DNA of 64,000 nt from Actinomycetota bacterium (GTDB lineage: Bacteria; Actinomycetota; Thermoleophilia; Solirubrobacterales; Solirubrobacteraceae). Location of the stretch: NCBI GenBank assembly GCA_005884115.1, contig VAXW01000003.1, positions 62,001 to 126,000 of the forward strand, written 5' to 3'. The position numbers were made by a program, and so were the translations under genes. A model generated the notes under the pieces. It was not told the origin of the DNA. It saw only the letters and a list, made by a program, of their open reading frames with translations, and searched no databases. This document shows, piece after piece, positions 52,857-61,846 of this stretch (position 1 is its first letter; each line of letters starts with the position of its first letter).

Positions 52857-53966
52857 TCAGCTGCCCATGACGAGGACCGAGCGAATGCCATCCCGAGCGT
52901 GCATGAGCTCGAAAGCGCGGTTCACGTCCTCGAGCCCCATGCGATGCGAGATCAGCGGCGCGACGTCGATCTCGCCCCCCAGGTAGCGCTGGACGAGCTC
53001 TGGCACCTGGTCGCGTCCCTTGACGCCGCCGAATGACGAGCCGCAGATTCGCCGGCCGGTGATCAGCAGGCGCGGCACCACCTCGAGCATCTCGCCCTTG
53101 CCGGCGACGCCGACGATCGTACAGAGGCCCCAGCCCATGCGCGCTGCCTCCAGCGCTTCGCGCATCACCGCGACCAGGCCGGTGGCCTCGAAGGTGTAGT
53201 CCGCGCCGAGGCCGCCCGTCTCATCGAGCACGCGCTCGACGACGCGACCGTCGGCGCGCCAGCAGTCGGTCGCGCCCTGGCCGCGCGCGAGCGCAAGGCG
53301 CTCCTGGGAGAGGTCCACGCTGATTATGCGCTCGGCGCCCTGAAGGCGGCACCCGGCTACGGCGCCGAGGCCGACGAGCCCAGCGCCGAAGACCACACAC
53401 GTGCTGCCGCTCTGCACCTGAGCCGTGAACATGGCGGCGCCTAGCCCGGTCGAGAGTCCGCATGCGAACAGGCAGGCCGCCTCAAACGAAGCCTCGCCGG
53501 CCACCTTGGCGAGTGCGATCTCGGGCATGACCGTGTACTCGGCGAACGTCGAGGTGCCCATGAAGTGGCGGATCGGCTGTCGCTCGCGCGATAGGCGCGT
53601 GGTGCCGTCGGGAAGGTAGCCCTCGTTCTGCTGCTCGCGGATCGCGAGGCAGAGGTTCGTGCGTGGGCTCAGGCAGTGGACGCACTCGCGACACTGCGGC
53701 GAGAACAGGGTCACCACGTGGTCGCCGGGAGCCAGCGAGCGCACGTCCTCGCCGACCGCCTCAACGATGCCCGCGCCCTCATGCCCGAGCACCGTGGGAG
53801 CGTACCCCGACGGGTCGGCGCCGGAGGCGGTGTACATGTCGGTGTGGCAGACGCCGCACGCTCTGAGCCTCACGAGCGCCTCCCCGGGGCGCGGTCCTTC
53901 AAGATCGAGCTCGTGCACGACGAGCGGCTCGCCGAACTGCTCGAGCACCGCGGCGCGGATCTTCAC
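52857..53966 (-). CDS. Zinc-dependent alcohol dehydrogenase
   Basis: The protein has 369 residues. Catalytic zinc ligands are in CGVCHTD and GHEGAG; structural zinc in CRECVHCLSPRTNLC. The Rossmann motif is GAGLVGLG. The pattern is that of class III-like/NDMA-type alcohol dehydrogenases of actinobacteria. It is followed closely by the amidase and enoyl-CoA hydratase, suggesting a catabolic operon. Confidence 0.93.
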   Translation of the reverse strand: MKIRAAVLEQFGEPLVVHELDLEGPRPGEALVRLRACGVCHTDMYTASGADPSGYAPTVLGHEGAGIVEAVGEDVRSLAPGDHVVTLFSPQCRECVHCLSPRTNLCLAIREQQNEGYLPDGTTRLSRERQPIRHFMGTSTFAEYTVMPEIALAKVAGEASFEAACLFACGLSTGLGAAMFTAQVQSGSTCVVFGAGLVGLGAVAGCRLQGAERIISVDLSQERLALARGQGATDCWRADGRVVERVLDETGGLGADYTFEATGLVAVMREALEAARMGWGLCTIVGVAGKGEMLEVVPRLLITGRRICGSSFGGVKGRDQVPELVQRYLGGEIDVAPLISHRMGLEDVNRAFELMHARDGIRSVLVMGS

Positions 53967-54024
53967 GGCCCGATCGTAGTTGCTTGGCCGGCCCGCCCGC
54001 TCACGTGTGCCCCACGCGCCGGCT

Positions 54025-55359
54025 TCACGCGCCGAGCAGGAACAGCGGCCAGCGGCCGGGGACGCCCTTGAGCTCGTGCAGGCCTCGGTCCTCGAACGTG
54101 AACGGACCCCCTACGACCGTGCCGAAGACGGTTCCCGACACCAGAACCTCGCCCGGGCCCGCGAGGCCGCCGACGCGCGAGGCGAGGTGGACGGCCATCC
54201 CACCGACGTCCTCGCCGATCAGCTCGCACTCGCCCGTATGCATGCCGATGCGGACCTCGACACCGAGCTCGCGAGCCTCGGAGGTGATCGCGAGCGCGCA
54301 CCGCAGCGCGCGCGAGGGCGGGCCATCGAAGGTTGCGAGAAAGCCGTCGCCCACGGTCTTTACCTCACGGCCCCCGAAGCGGACGAGCTCCTTGCGGACG
54401 GCGTCGTCGTGGCGCGCCAACAGGTCGCGCCAGCGACCGTCACCGAGCCCTGCGGCGCGCGCAGTGGAGTCGACTATGTCCGTGAACATGACCGTCAGCA
54501 GCGCCCGCGCGAGGCGGCCGCGGCTGCGGGCGCCGGTGAGGAACTCCTCGATCTCCTCGAGGATCGCGTCCATGTCGCCCATGAACGGAAACGAGTCGCT
54601 GCCCTCGAGCTCGACGTATCGGGCTCCGGGGATGTGCTCGGCGAGGTAGCGCGAGTGGCGCAGGTCCCAGACGAGCTCTCCCCGCCGGTGCATGATCAGC
54701 GTCGGCACGCTGATGCGAGGCAGGTGCTCGCGTACGTCGAGATCGACGGCTGCTCTGGCCATCGCTCGCGCCTCGCCGGGGCTCGCGGCGAGGCGCTGCA
54801 GGCGCGCGAACCAGGCGGCCAGGGCGGGGTCATCTGCCATCGAGGGCGCGAACAGCGCGATCGCGGGGTTGTCGGGCTCGCCCCAGATGGCCACGCCGCG
54901 CTCCGCCGCCTCGATGCGCTCCTCGCTCCCCAGTGCCCACTCGTAGTCGGGTGCCCACGAGGTGCGCGCCACCGAGGCGTACATGATCAGCGCGCCGACG
55001 CGGTCGGGATGCTCGGCTGCGAGCAGCACGCCCACTGGCCCGCCAAGCGAATACGTCAGCAGCGCCGTGCGTTCGCTCCCCGCCGCGTCGAGCACAGCGA
55101 GCGCGTCTTCGGCGTCCTGCTCGAGCGTGTACTCGTCGAGGACCCGGTCGGAGAGGCCGCCGCCGCGGCGGTCGAAGACGATCACGCGGCTGAAGGCTGC
55201 AAGTCGCTCCAGGAAGCGGCGCAGCGCGGGCAGCTCCCACAGGTGCTCGACCTGCGAGATCCAGCCAGGCAAGAACAGCAGGTCGAGGGGTCCGTCGCCG
55301 ATCGCCTGGTAGGCGATGCTCGCCTCGCCGCTGTGCGCGTAGCGGGTGACGGGGGCCAT
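54025..55359 (-). CDS. Alpha/beta-hydrolase fused to class III nucleotide cyclase domain
   Basis: ATG 55359 gives 444 residues. The N-terminal alpha/beta-hydrolase (about 1-280) has LLFLPGWISQVEHLWE and a nucleophile elbow TYSLGGPVG. The C-terminal cyclase domain (about 285-444) has TVMFTDIVDSTARAAGLGDGRW, KTVGDGFLATFDGPPSRAL and VEVRIGMHTGECELIGED. This fusion is known in actinobacteria; whether the hydrolase is a sensor is not settled. It overlaps the NYN gene by one base. Confidence 0.9.
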   Translation of the reverse strand: MAPVTRYAHSGEASIAYQAIGDGPLDLLFLPGWISQVEHLWELPALRRFLERLAAFSRVIVFDRRGGGLSDRVLDEYTLEQDAEDALAVLDAAGSERTALLTYSLGGPVGVLLAAEHPDRVGALIMYASVARTSWAPDYEWALGSEERIEAAERGVAIWGEPDNPAIALFAPSMADDPALAAWFARLQRLAASPGEARAMARAAVDLDVREHLPRISVPTLIMHRRGELVWDLRHSRYLAEHIPGARYVELEGSDSFPFMGDMDAILEEIEEFLTGARSRGRLARALLTVMFTDIVDSTARAAGLGDGRWRDLLARHDDAVRKELVRFGGREVKTVGDGFLATFDGPPSRALRCALAITSEARELGVEVRIGMHTGECELIGEDVGGMAVHLASRVGGLAGPGEVLVSGTVFGTVVGGPFTFEDRGLHELKGVPGRWPLFLLGA

Positions 55360-55736
55360 CAACGGTCCTCGAGCGCTTCGCGGAACGACCGCGCGGCCTG
55401 CACCGTTGCGCCGGCCGCGTGCACACGGTCGGCGAGCCAGTGGTCGGAGGTCACCACGCGCACCCTCGCGGGATCCGCCGCTGCGTGCAGGCGGCGCATG
55501 ATCTCGTCGTCGGCCGAGTCGCGGCGCGGGCGTGGTGCGTGCGCCACCTCGATCACCGTCGAGGTGATGCGCGGAGACGGTGGCTGCTCGAAAACGACGG
55601 TCACGTCCTCGCCGCTTGTAGCGACCCAGCGCTCGAGCAGGTGCACCAGCTTGACCATCGCCGCGTGGCGGTCTCTCCACCACTCATCCTCGGCACGTGT
55701 GCCGATCACGTTCATTCCATCGATGAGCCACCGCAC
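55359..55736 (-). CDS. NYN-domain (YacP-like) protein
   Basis: The protein has 125 residues. The NYN/PIN-like fold is shown by WLIDGMNVIG at the start, TVVFEQPP in the middle, and SADDEIMRRLHAAADPARVRVVTSDHWLADRV. The conserved Asp residues suggest an RNase. It is translationally coupled to the cyclase fusion. Confidence 0.88.
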   Translation of the reverse strand: MRWLIDGMNVIGTRAEDEWWRDRHAAMVKLVHLLERWVATSGEDVTVVFEQPPSPRITSTVIEVAHAPRPRRDSADDEIMRRLHAAADPARVRVVTSDHWLADRVHAAGATVQAARSFREALEDR

Positions 55737-55745
55737 CGGCGCAGC

Positions 55746-56408
55746 CTACGCATCGAGGCTCCGCTGGGCCTCGGCAGCCTCCTCGAGGCGGTCATCGCCC
55801 CAGAATGCCCGCTCGCCTACGACGACGGTGGGCACCCCAAACACGCCCAGCGCGAGCGCCTCATCATTGGCGCCGCGCAGGGCGTCCTTGATGTCCTGCT
55901 GGTGGATCGCCTCGCGCAGCTCATCTGCATCCTCGCCCGCGCGCCTGCCCGCCTCGAGCACGACGTTGAGCTCGCCCAGGTCTGCGCCCTCGAGGAAGGA
56001 GAGCCGCATGGCGACGAGCGCCAGGCGCTTCAGCCGGATCTCGCCTGCTGGCGCGCTTCCCGGCTCGCCAGGTGCGACTCGCAGGGCGTTCGTGCTCGCG
56101 GCGGACACGGCGGTCAGCGCGCGCGCGATGTACAGGTCGTTGGTCGGCCACCGCTCCGGCCAGCGAATGGGGCCGAGCCCGCGCGTCCGGGCGCGCGCCT
56201 CGCAGTCGGCGAGGCCGCGCGAGCGCTCCTCGGTGAGACCCCACGAGTTCCTGCCGTTCGCCTTGAAGAGCCCTCCCAGGAACAGCGCCCGCCAGCGGGC
56301 GCCCGGCAAGAGCGCCTCGACCCGCTCGGCCGCCAGCCACGAGTAGGGGGACATGGCACCGAAGAAGAACAGCACCCTCGCGGGCACGGGCGGGCTGGTC
56401 GCGGGCAC
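55746..56408 (-). CDS. DsbA-family / HCCA-isomerase-like thioredoxin-fold protein
   Basis: A GTG start at 56408 gives 220 residues; alternatives at 56387 and 56456 exist. The pattern FFFGAMSPYSWLAAERV and GVFGVPTVVVGERAFWGDDRLEE is that of 2-hydroxychromene-2-carboxylate isomerase-like proteins; there is no CxxC. The first residues are encoded by a copy of the dispersed 23-bp repeat (56372-56394). Confidence 0.85.
   Translation of the reverse strand: MPATSPPVPARVLFFFGAMSPYSWLAAERVEALLPGARWRALFLGGLFKANGRNSWGLTEERSRGLADCEARARTRGLGPIRWPERWPTNDLYIARALTAVSAASTNALRVAPGEPGSAPAGEIRLKRLALVAMRLSFLEGADLGELNVVLEAGRRAGEDADELREAIHQQDIKDALRGANDEALALGVFGVPTVVVGERAFWGDDRLEEAAEAQRSLDA
56372..56394 (+). repeat. 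Dispersed 23-bp repeat, copy in a gene start
   Basis: The copy is nearly identical to those at 1052, 1094, 1449 and 4461. Read on the minus strand it encodes PPVPARVL at the N-terminus of the DsbA-like protein. The copy at 1094-1116 encodes LPVPVRVL at the start of the phosphatase. Confidence 0.8.
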
Positions 56409-56490
56409 TGCCTCAATGTACTCGTGCGACCCTCGCGCGCCCACGGCGCGGTCCACTCGCGCGCGGCGTCAGCGAGGTAGGGTCTTGAGC

Positions 56491-57765
56491 GTGAGCAAGC
56501 ACGTGCTGCTCGTCTCCTGGGAGTACCCGCCTGTCATCGAGGGCGGGCTCGCGCGTCACGTGCGCAAGCTGGCCGAGGCGCTGGTGCGCCAGGGCGCGGC
56601 AGTCGACGTCCTTACGCGCGCGATCGGTGGCAGCGCGGCGCCGGCGGGCGGCGCGAGGAAGGGTCTGCTCGCGGTCGAAGACGTGGGCGGCGTGCGCGTG
56701 CACCGCGTGCCGGAGCCCGGTTGGCCGCGCGATCTAGATCGCTTCGTGGCGTGGGTTGAGCAGATGAACGAAGACATGCTCGACGCGGGCAAGGCGCTCG
56801 CCGAGGAGGAGGACTTCGACCTGATACACGGCCACGACTGGCTCGTGGCGCGGGCCGCCGCGGCGCTTGCCGATCGCCTGGGCGTGCCTTACGTGACGAC
56901 CGTCCACGCCACCGAGCACGGTCGCCACCAGGGCTGGGTGCAGGACCACCCCCAGTCGCACATCCATGCGGTCGAGCGCTGGATGGCGAATAGGGCAGAC
57001 GCCGTGATCGTGTGCTCCTACTACATGCGCGGGCACGTGGCCGACATCTTCGACATCGCTGAGCGGCGCATCACGGTGATCCCCAACGGCATCGATCCGA
57101 GCGAAATGCGCGCCGTGGGCGACCTGCAGGCGCTGCGGCTCGAGTTCGCGCGGCCCGACGAGAAGCTCGTGCTGTTCGTGGGGCGCCTCGTTTACGAGAA
57201 GGGCTTCCAGCTCGCGCTTGACGCCCTGCCGGGGGTGATCGAGCAGGTCGCCGGCGTGCGTTTCCTGGTCGCCGGCAGCGGCACGCACGAGGCAGAGCTG
57301 AAGGCGCAGGCGTGCCGGCTCGGCCTCTCAGGGCATGGGAGCTTCCTGGGCTGGATCGGGGATGACGTGCTGCACTCGCTGTACCGCATCGCAGACCTGT
57401 GCGTGGTCCCGTCGATCTACGAGCCCTTCGGGCTGGTCGCACTGGAGGCGATGGCCGCGGGGTGCCCGTGCATCGTCGCCGACACCGGCGGGCTGCGCGA
57501 GGTCGTGCCGCGCGGTGAGCGCGTGGGGCTGCGTTTCAACGGGGGTGATGCTGCGCACCTGGGGGTGATGATCGAGCGCCTGCTCGTCGACTCGCGCCTG
57601 CGCGAACGGCTGGTCGCGGAGGCCTCGGAGCACGTGCTGCGCTTCGACTGGGACGACATCGCGGCGCGCACGCGCGGCACCTATGGGGAGCTGGCGGGGC
57701 GCGAGGGTGCTGGCCGGCGCGCGGGCGAGCTGGCGACCCGCCACGGAGCAGGGAGCGGGGGATGA
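56491..57765 (+). CDS. GT4-family glycosyltransferase, glycogen-synthase-like
   Basis: GTG 56491 gives 424 residues. VSWEYPPVIEGGLARHV opens the N-terminal domain, HGHDWLVARAAAAL and TTVHATEHGRHQGW follow, and the donor-binding segment YEPFGLVALEAMAAGCPCIV has the E-x7-E motif of GT4. It probably makes an alpha-glucan. It overlaps the acyl-CoA synthetase gene by 4 bases. Confidence 0.92.
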   Translation: MSKHVLLVSWEYPPVIEGGLARHVRKLAEALVRQGAAVDVLTRAIGGSAAPAGGARKGLLAVEDVGGVRVHRVPEPGWPRDLDRFVAWVEQMNEDMLDAGKALAEEEDFDLIHGHDWLVARAAAALADRLGVPYVTTVHATEHGRHQGWVQDHPQSHIHAVERWMANRADAVIVCSYYMRGHVADIFDIAERRITVIPNGIDPSEMRAVGDLQALRLEFARPDEKLVLFVGRLVYEKGFQLALDALPGVIEQVAGVRFLVAGSGTHEAELKAQACRLGLSGHGSFLGWIGDDVLHSLYRIADLCVVPSIYEPFGLVALEAMAAGCPCIVADTGGLREVVPRGERVGLRFNGGDAAHLGVMIERLLVDSRLRERLVAEASEHVLRFDWDDIAARTRGTYGELAGREGAGRRAGELATRHGAGSGG

Positions 57766-59405
57766 GCGCATCGCTGCGTGGGCTGATGCAGGACGACTTC
57801 CCGCTCACGCTGCACCACATCCGCCGCAGGATGCGCGCATGCAGCCCTGACGCGCAGGTGGTGAGCGTCGTCGAGCCCGGCACCGTAGAGCGAGCCAGCC
57901 ACGCGCAGCTGCTCGAGCGAATCGACAGGCTGGCCAGAGCGCTGCGTTCGCTGGGCGTCGAGCAGGGAGATCGGGTGGGCACTTTCGCGTGGAACACGCA
58001 GCATCACCTCGAGCTCTACTTCGCGATCCCTTGCATCGGCTCGGTGCTGCACACGCTCAACGTGCGCCTGTTCGAGGACCAGCTCACCTACATCGTCAAC
58101 CACGCCGGCGACAAGCTGATCTTCGTGGACGACTCGTTGGTGCCGACGCTCGAGCCGCTCGCGCGGAAGCTGCCTGGTGTGTCTCACTACATCGTCATGG
58201 GGGACGGCGACGCGGGCGATCTGCCCAACGCACTGCGCTACGAGCAGTTGCTCCGGGACGCCGGGCCCGGCGAGTTCGAGTACCCCGAGCTCGACGAGCG
58301 CCAAGCGGCGGCGCTGTGCTACACGAGCGGCACGACGGGCAACCCAAAGGGGGTGCTCTACTCGCACCGCTCGATCAGCCTGCACTCGACCGGGACATTG
58401 ATCTCTGACGGGTTGGGCCTCTCGCGCGGCGACCGAGTGCTGGCCGTCGTGCCCATGTTCCACGCCAACGCCTGGGGGTTGCCGCACGGCGCCGCGCTCG
58501 CGGGTGCGGACCTTATCTTGCCCAACCGCTTTCTCGCAGCCGAGGCGCTCGCCGGTCTGATCGCGTCGGAGCGCCCGACCTTGATGGGCTGCGTGCCGAC
58601 CATCTTCGCCGACCTGCTGCGCTACGCCGACGCGCACCCCGAAGTCGATCTGTCCTCGCTCACCAAGGCCACCTGCGGCGGGTCGGCGGTCCCGAAGGCG
58701 CTCATGCAGGACTTCGAGGCGCGTCACCGCGTGCGCGTATTCCAGGCCTGGGGCATGACCGAGACGAGTCCCGTCGCCACCTTCTCGCGCCCGCGCGAGC
58801 GGAAGCACGACGACGGCTACTGGGATGACCGCGCCAAGCAGGGCCAGCCGCTGCCGTGGGTGGAGCTGCGTCTGGTCGACGACGCCGGAGCCGAGGTCCC
58901 GTGGGACGGCGAGTCCACGGGCGAGATCGAGGTGCGCGGCCCATGGATCGCGGCGCGCTACTTCAAGGACGAATCGAGCGAGGAGAAGTTCGACGCGGGT
59001 TGGCTGCGCACGGGCGATATCGCCGCCGTCGACGAGCGCGGGTTCGTGCAGATCACCGACCGCGCCAAGGACGTGATCAAGTCAGGCGGCGAGTGGATCT
59101 CATCGGTCGAGCTCGAGAACGAGGTCATGTCGCATCCCGACGTGATCGAGGCGGCGGTGATCGCGAAGCCCGACGAGCGCTGGGCGGAGCGCCCGCTGTG
59201 CTGCGTGGTGGTCCGCGACGGCGCTTCGACGACGACCGCCGACATCATCGAGCACCTGCGCGACCGCGTCGCCAAGTGGTGGCTGCCCGACGAGTTCGCC
59301 TTCATGGCGGAGATCCCCAAGACCAGCGTCGGTAAGTTCGACAAGAAGGTCCTGCGCACGAGCCTGAGCGAAGGAACGCTTGAAGGGCGCACGCCAGTGT
59401 CCTGA
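57762..59405 (+). CDS. Fatty-acyl-CoA synthetase / AMP-dependent ligase
   Basis: The protein has 547 residues. The AMP-binding motifs YTSGTTGNPKGVLYSH, GWLRTGDIA, DRAKDVIKSGGEWISS and the final catalytic Lys in KTSVGKFDKK are intact. It activates fatty or similar acids as CoA thioesters. Coupling to a glycosyltransferase is unusual and functionally unexplained. Confidence 0.95.
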   Translation: MSASLRGLMQDDFPLTLHHIRRRMRACSPDAQVVSVVEPGTVERASHAQLLERIDRLARALRSLGVEQGDRVGTFAWNTQHHLELYFAIPCIGSVLHTLNVRLFEDQLTYIVNHAGDKLIFVDDSLVPTLEPLARKLPGVSHYIVMGDGDAGDLPNALRYEQLLRDAGPGEFEYPELDERQAAALCYTSGTTGNPKGVLYSHRSISLHSTGTLISDGLGLSRGDRVLAVVPMFHANAWGLPHGAALAGADLILPNRFLAAEALAGLIASERPTLMGCVPTIFADLLRYADAHPEVDLSSLTKATCGGSAVPKALMQDFEARHRVRVFQAWGMTETSPVATFSRPRERKHDDGYWDDRAKQGQPLPWVELRLVDDAGAEVPWDGESTGEIEVRGPWIAARYFKDESSEEKFDAGWLRTGDIAAVDERGFVQITDRAKDVIKSGGEWISSVELENEVMSHPDVIEAAVIAKPDERWAERPLCCVVVRDGASTTTADIIEHLRDRVAKWWLPDEFAFMAEIPKTSVGKFDKKVLRTSLSEGTLEGRTPVS

Positions 59406-59531
59406 GGCTGCCGGCGCGCGCCGAGCCAGCTGCAAGTCTTCTCTCGCCGCTCAAGTCTCCCTCCCACCGCTTCCGATGGGGGGACAGCGCTCCCGGCACA
59501 TAGGCGCCCACGCGGACTGGTAAAAGCAAAT

Positions 59532-59545
59532 CGAACGCGTGTTCG
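59532..59545. promoter_or_regulatory. LexA/SOS-box-like palindrome
   Basis: CGAACGCGTGTTCG matches the GAAC-N4-GTTC operator of gram-positive and actinobacterial LexA. It lies about 110 bases before the start of the LPXTG gene and about 40 bases before a TAGAAT that could be a -10 box. One such match per window is expected by chance, so support is weak. Confidence 0.3.
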
Positions 59546-59655
59546 CCTTCTGCCAGGGGACGATCCGGTTCACCAAATTGCGATTAGAATCAACCCATTC
59601 AAGGCAAGGAGCCCACGCGGTGGGGGCACAGCGATACACGATCACGGAGGTTGGC

Positions 59656-60141
59656 ATGACTCGGACCAATTTCGTGGCCTCGAGCAGGCCACAGGCGGCA
59701 GGCGCAGGAGCTGGCAAAGGATCGGTGTGGGCGCGCTCGGCCCTTCCGGCCGTGCTCTTTAGCGCGCTTGCGCTCGCCCTTCCGGCGACCGCCGCGGCCG
59801 CGGGCGAAGGCCTGTCGGGCTACAGCCAGACGCCTCCCAGCACGAGCACGACCCCGCCGCCGACGACCACGACGACCGAAACGCCCAAATCGGGAACCGC
59901 GCCTTCGAAAGAAAGCTCGTCCTCGAGCTCTTCGTCGAGCTCGTCATCGTCGTCGTCCTCGTCCTCGAGCGGGGTGGCTCCCTCCAGCGAAGCGACCTCG
60001 CCGTCGAAAGCCGCAAAAGCAACGCTGCCCTTCACGGGCCTGGACCTGCGCTGGACGCTCGGCGTCGGCCTGCTGCTGATCGGCTCGGGTCTTGTGATCG
60101 TCGGCGCCCAGTATCGCCACCGCCGGCGCCTGGACGGTTAG
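59656..60141 (+). CDS. LPXTG-anchored, serine-rich surface protein
   Basis: ATG 59656, preceded by CGGAGG, gives 161 residues. It has a signal peptide (about 25-49, SALPAVLFSALALALPATAAAA), a Pro/Thr-rich region, a run of about 19 serines, and a sortase signal LPFTGLD followed by a membrane segment (TLGVGLLLIGSGLVIVGA) and a basic tail (RHRRRLDG). It is probably a short cell-wall spacer protein. Confidence 0.88.
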   Translation: MTRTNFVASSRPQAAGAGAGKGSVWARSALPAVLFSALALALPATAAAAGEGLSGYSQTPPSTSTTPPPTTTTTETPKSGTAPSKESSSSSSSSSSSSSSSSSSSGVAPSSEATSPSKAAKATLPFTGLDLRWTLGVGLLLIGSGLVIVGAQYRHRRRLDG

Positions 60142-60174
60142 CGAATCGGGCCGCCTTCCGGTTCGGCTGGCGCT

Positions 60175-60978
60175 CTAGCCTGAGAAGTGCGTCGTCGGGC
60201 GCCTGAGGCGGCGCCCGTCGACGCTGAGGTCGACTCGCTCGTTGTAGAACGAGACGAGCCCTGCGATCGGGAGCATGGCTGCGGTCGGGAAGTCGTACGC
60301 CCACGCGATGTCCTCATGCAGCGCCTTGCCCACACGCGCTGACCAGTAGGCGCTGGTCGTCCCCTTATATGGGCATGAGGTGACGGTGCTGGTCGGGATG
60401 AGGTGATCGAAGCTCACCTCGGTGCGGTTGAGGTAGTAGCGGGTGGGCAGGCCCGTCTCGAACAGCAGCACCGGGGAGGAGGACTCGCCGAGCAGCACGC
60501 CTTCGAGCTCGACGCGCACGTGCCGGGTCGAGCGGATCGCGTCCACACGGGCGTAGGGGCTGCGTGGGTGGACGAAAACCTGTTCGTCCTCCTCGAACCA
60601 CGCGTCGAGCGAGCCCCAGTCGAAGCGCACCGTGCCCGACAGCACCTCCAGCGGCGAGTCCGCGAGCACCTTCGCGGCGCGCGGGCGTGTGACCTGGCCA
60701 ACCGAGAGCGCGTGCAGCTCGACGTTTCCGCGGCTGCTCGCCTGCGTGCGCCCTTCGGGAACGAGCAGCTCGCTGCGGACGTCGCCCAGCGGGACGTAGT
60801 ACTGGGGGTAGGCGGGCGACTCCCACACGTACAGGGCGCGGGTCGTGTCGAGCACGAGCTCTCCGGCCAGCCATGCACGGATGCGCCGCGGCACGGGCTC
60901 GACGTGGTCGGCGCGCACGAGGGTCGACGGGTAGGCGGTGTCCGGGAGCTCTTGTGTCTGCCGCATGCCTTCGATCAT
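60175..60978 (-). CDS. Tandem DUF427-domain protein
   Basis: The protein has 267 residues with two DUF427 modules. Each carries the strand pattern LAGELVLDTTRALYVWESPAYPQYYVP in the first and LEGVLLGESSSPVLLFETG in the second, with CPYKGTTSAYWSARVG near the end of the second. The function of DUF427 is unknown. Confidence 0.9.
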   Translation of the reverse strand: MIEGMRQTQELPDTAYPSTLVRADHVEPVPRRIRAWLAGELVLDTTRALYVWESPAYPQYYVPLGDVRSELLVPEGRTQASSRGNVELHALSVGQVTRPRAAKVLADSPLEVLSGTVRFDWGSLDAWFEEDEQVFVHPRSPYARVDAIRSTRHVRVELEGVLLGESSSPVLLFETGLPTRYYLNRTEVSFDHLIPTSTVTSCPYKGTTSAYWSARVGKALHEDIAWAYDFPTAAMLPIAGLVSFYNERVDLSVDGRRLRRPTTHFSG

Positions 60979-61024
60979 GGCGCGAAATGCTCGCCGGCGC
61001 GTTCTCGGCGACCCGCGCTGACGC

Positions 61025-61846
61025 TCAGCCGCAGGGGCCGGCCAAGGCGAGGCGGGTGCGGTAGATGCGCATGTCCGCGCGCTTGAGGTCCGCGTGTGTC
61101 TGAGTTCGAAGCGCGGGGACGTCCTCGCGGTGGTAGGGGCTGGAGAGGCTCTCGTTGTGCCCGATCACGTCGCGTAGGGCGATGTGATAGCCGCAGCGTA
61201 GCCAGCGCACGAGCTTCAGGCTGGCGCTCATCTGCGCGCGGTCAGAGAGCACCTGCTGGTCGCTGAAACCGACGTGCTCGACGCCGATCGCGGCCCAATT
61301 GAGCCCGACGGTGTGCCGGCACATCACGCCCAGGGAGACCAACTGGTGGATGGCGCCGGAGCTGTCGATCACGAAGTGCGCGCACGTGCCCGGCAGCTCG
61401 CGCAGCTCGGGGTCGGGCACGTCGGGGGCGAACGTGTTGTACGTCGCCTGAAAGCTCGGCGTCTCGGTGTAGTGGATCACGATCACGTGCGGGTGAACGA
61501 GCCTGTATGTGGGGGTGATGAAGCTTCCGTAGTGTCGGCGGGCGTACGCGATCATCTCCGCCTTGCGCCGCGGACCGAACGGGATTGGGTCCCAGATGAT
61601 GCGTGGCTCCGAGGGCGCCCGCACGGCGGCCGCCGGCGCCGGCGCTCCTGAGGTCGCGGAAGCGCTGCGGCTCGCAGATGCCGCGTCGCCCTCCGACAGC
61701 GCCGCGGCCGGTGCGGCTGCTGGAGCGAGCGCCGCGGTCTGCCTGATGCTGGCCCTTCGGGCTTCCCCGCAGCCGGTTGACAGCGCGCAGCAGGCTGCGA
61801 CGAGCAGGAGGATCGCGATGCGTGGAGCAAGCCGCGCGGGCGTCAC
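61025..61846 (-). CDS. N-acetylmuramoyl-L-alanine amidase (Amidase_2), lipoprotein
   Basis: A GTG start overlapping the stop of the upstream dehydrogenase (GTGA) gives 273 residues. A lipobox LSTGC at about residue 22-26 predicts a membrane-anchored lipoprotein. The Amidase_2 domain starts near residue 120 (HVIVIHYTETP, CAHFVIDSSGAIHQLV, GVEHVGF and GHNESLSSPYH), with the zinc-binding His residues present. It cleaves the peptide from the glycan of peptidoglycan. Confidence 0.9.
   Translation of the reverse strand: MTPARLAPRIAILLLVAACCALSTGCGEARRASIRQTAALAPAAAPAAALSEGDAASASRSASATSGAPAPAAAVRAPSEPRIIWDPIPFGPRRKAEMIAYARRHYGSFITPTYRLVHPHVIVIHYTETPSFQATYNTFAPDVPDPELRELPGTCAHFVIDSSGAIHQLVSLGVMCRHTVGLNWAAIGVEHVGFSDQQVLSDRAQMSASLKLVRWLRCGYHIALRDVIGHNESLSSPYHREDVPALRTQTHADLKRADMRIYRTRLALAGPCG

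Noticed and set aside
59911-59970. Serine-codon repeat as a microsatellite or CRISPR-like array
   Set aside because: It encodes an in-frame Ser run of a surface protein; there are no spacers or regular repeats.
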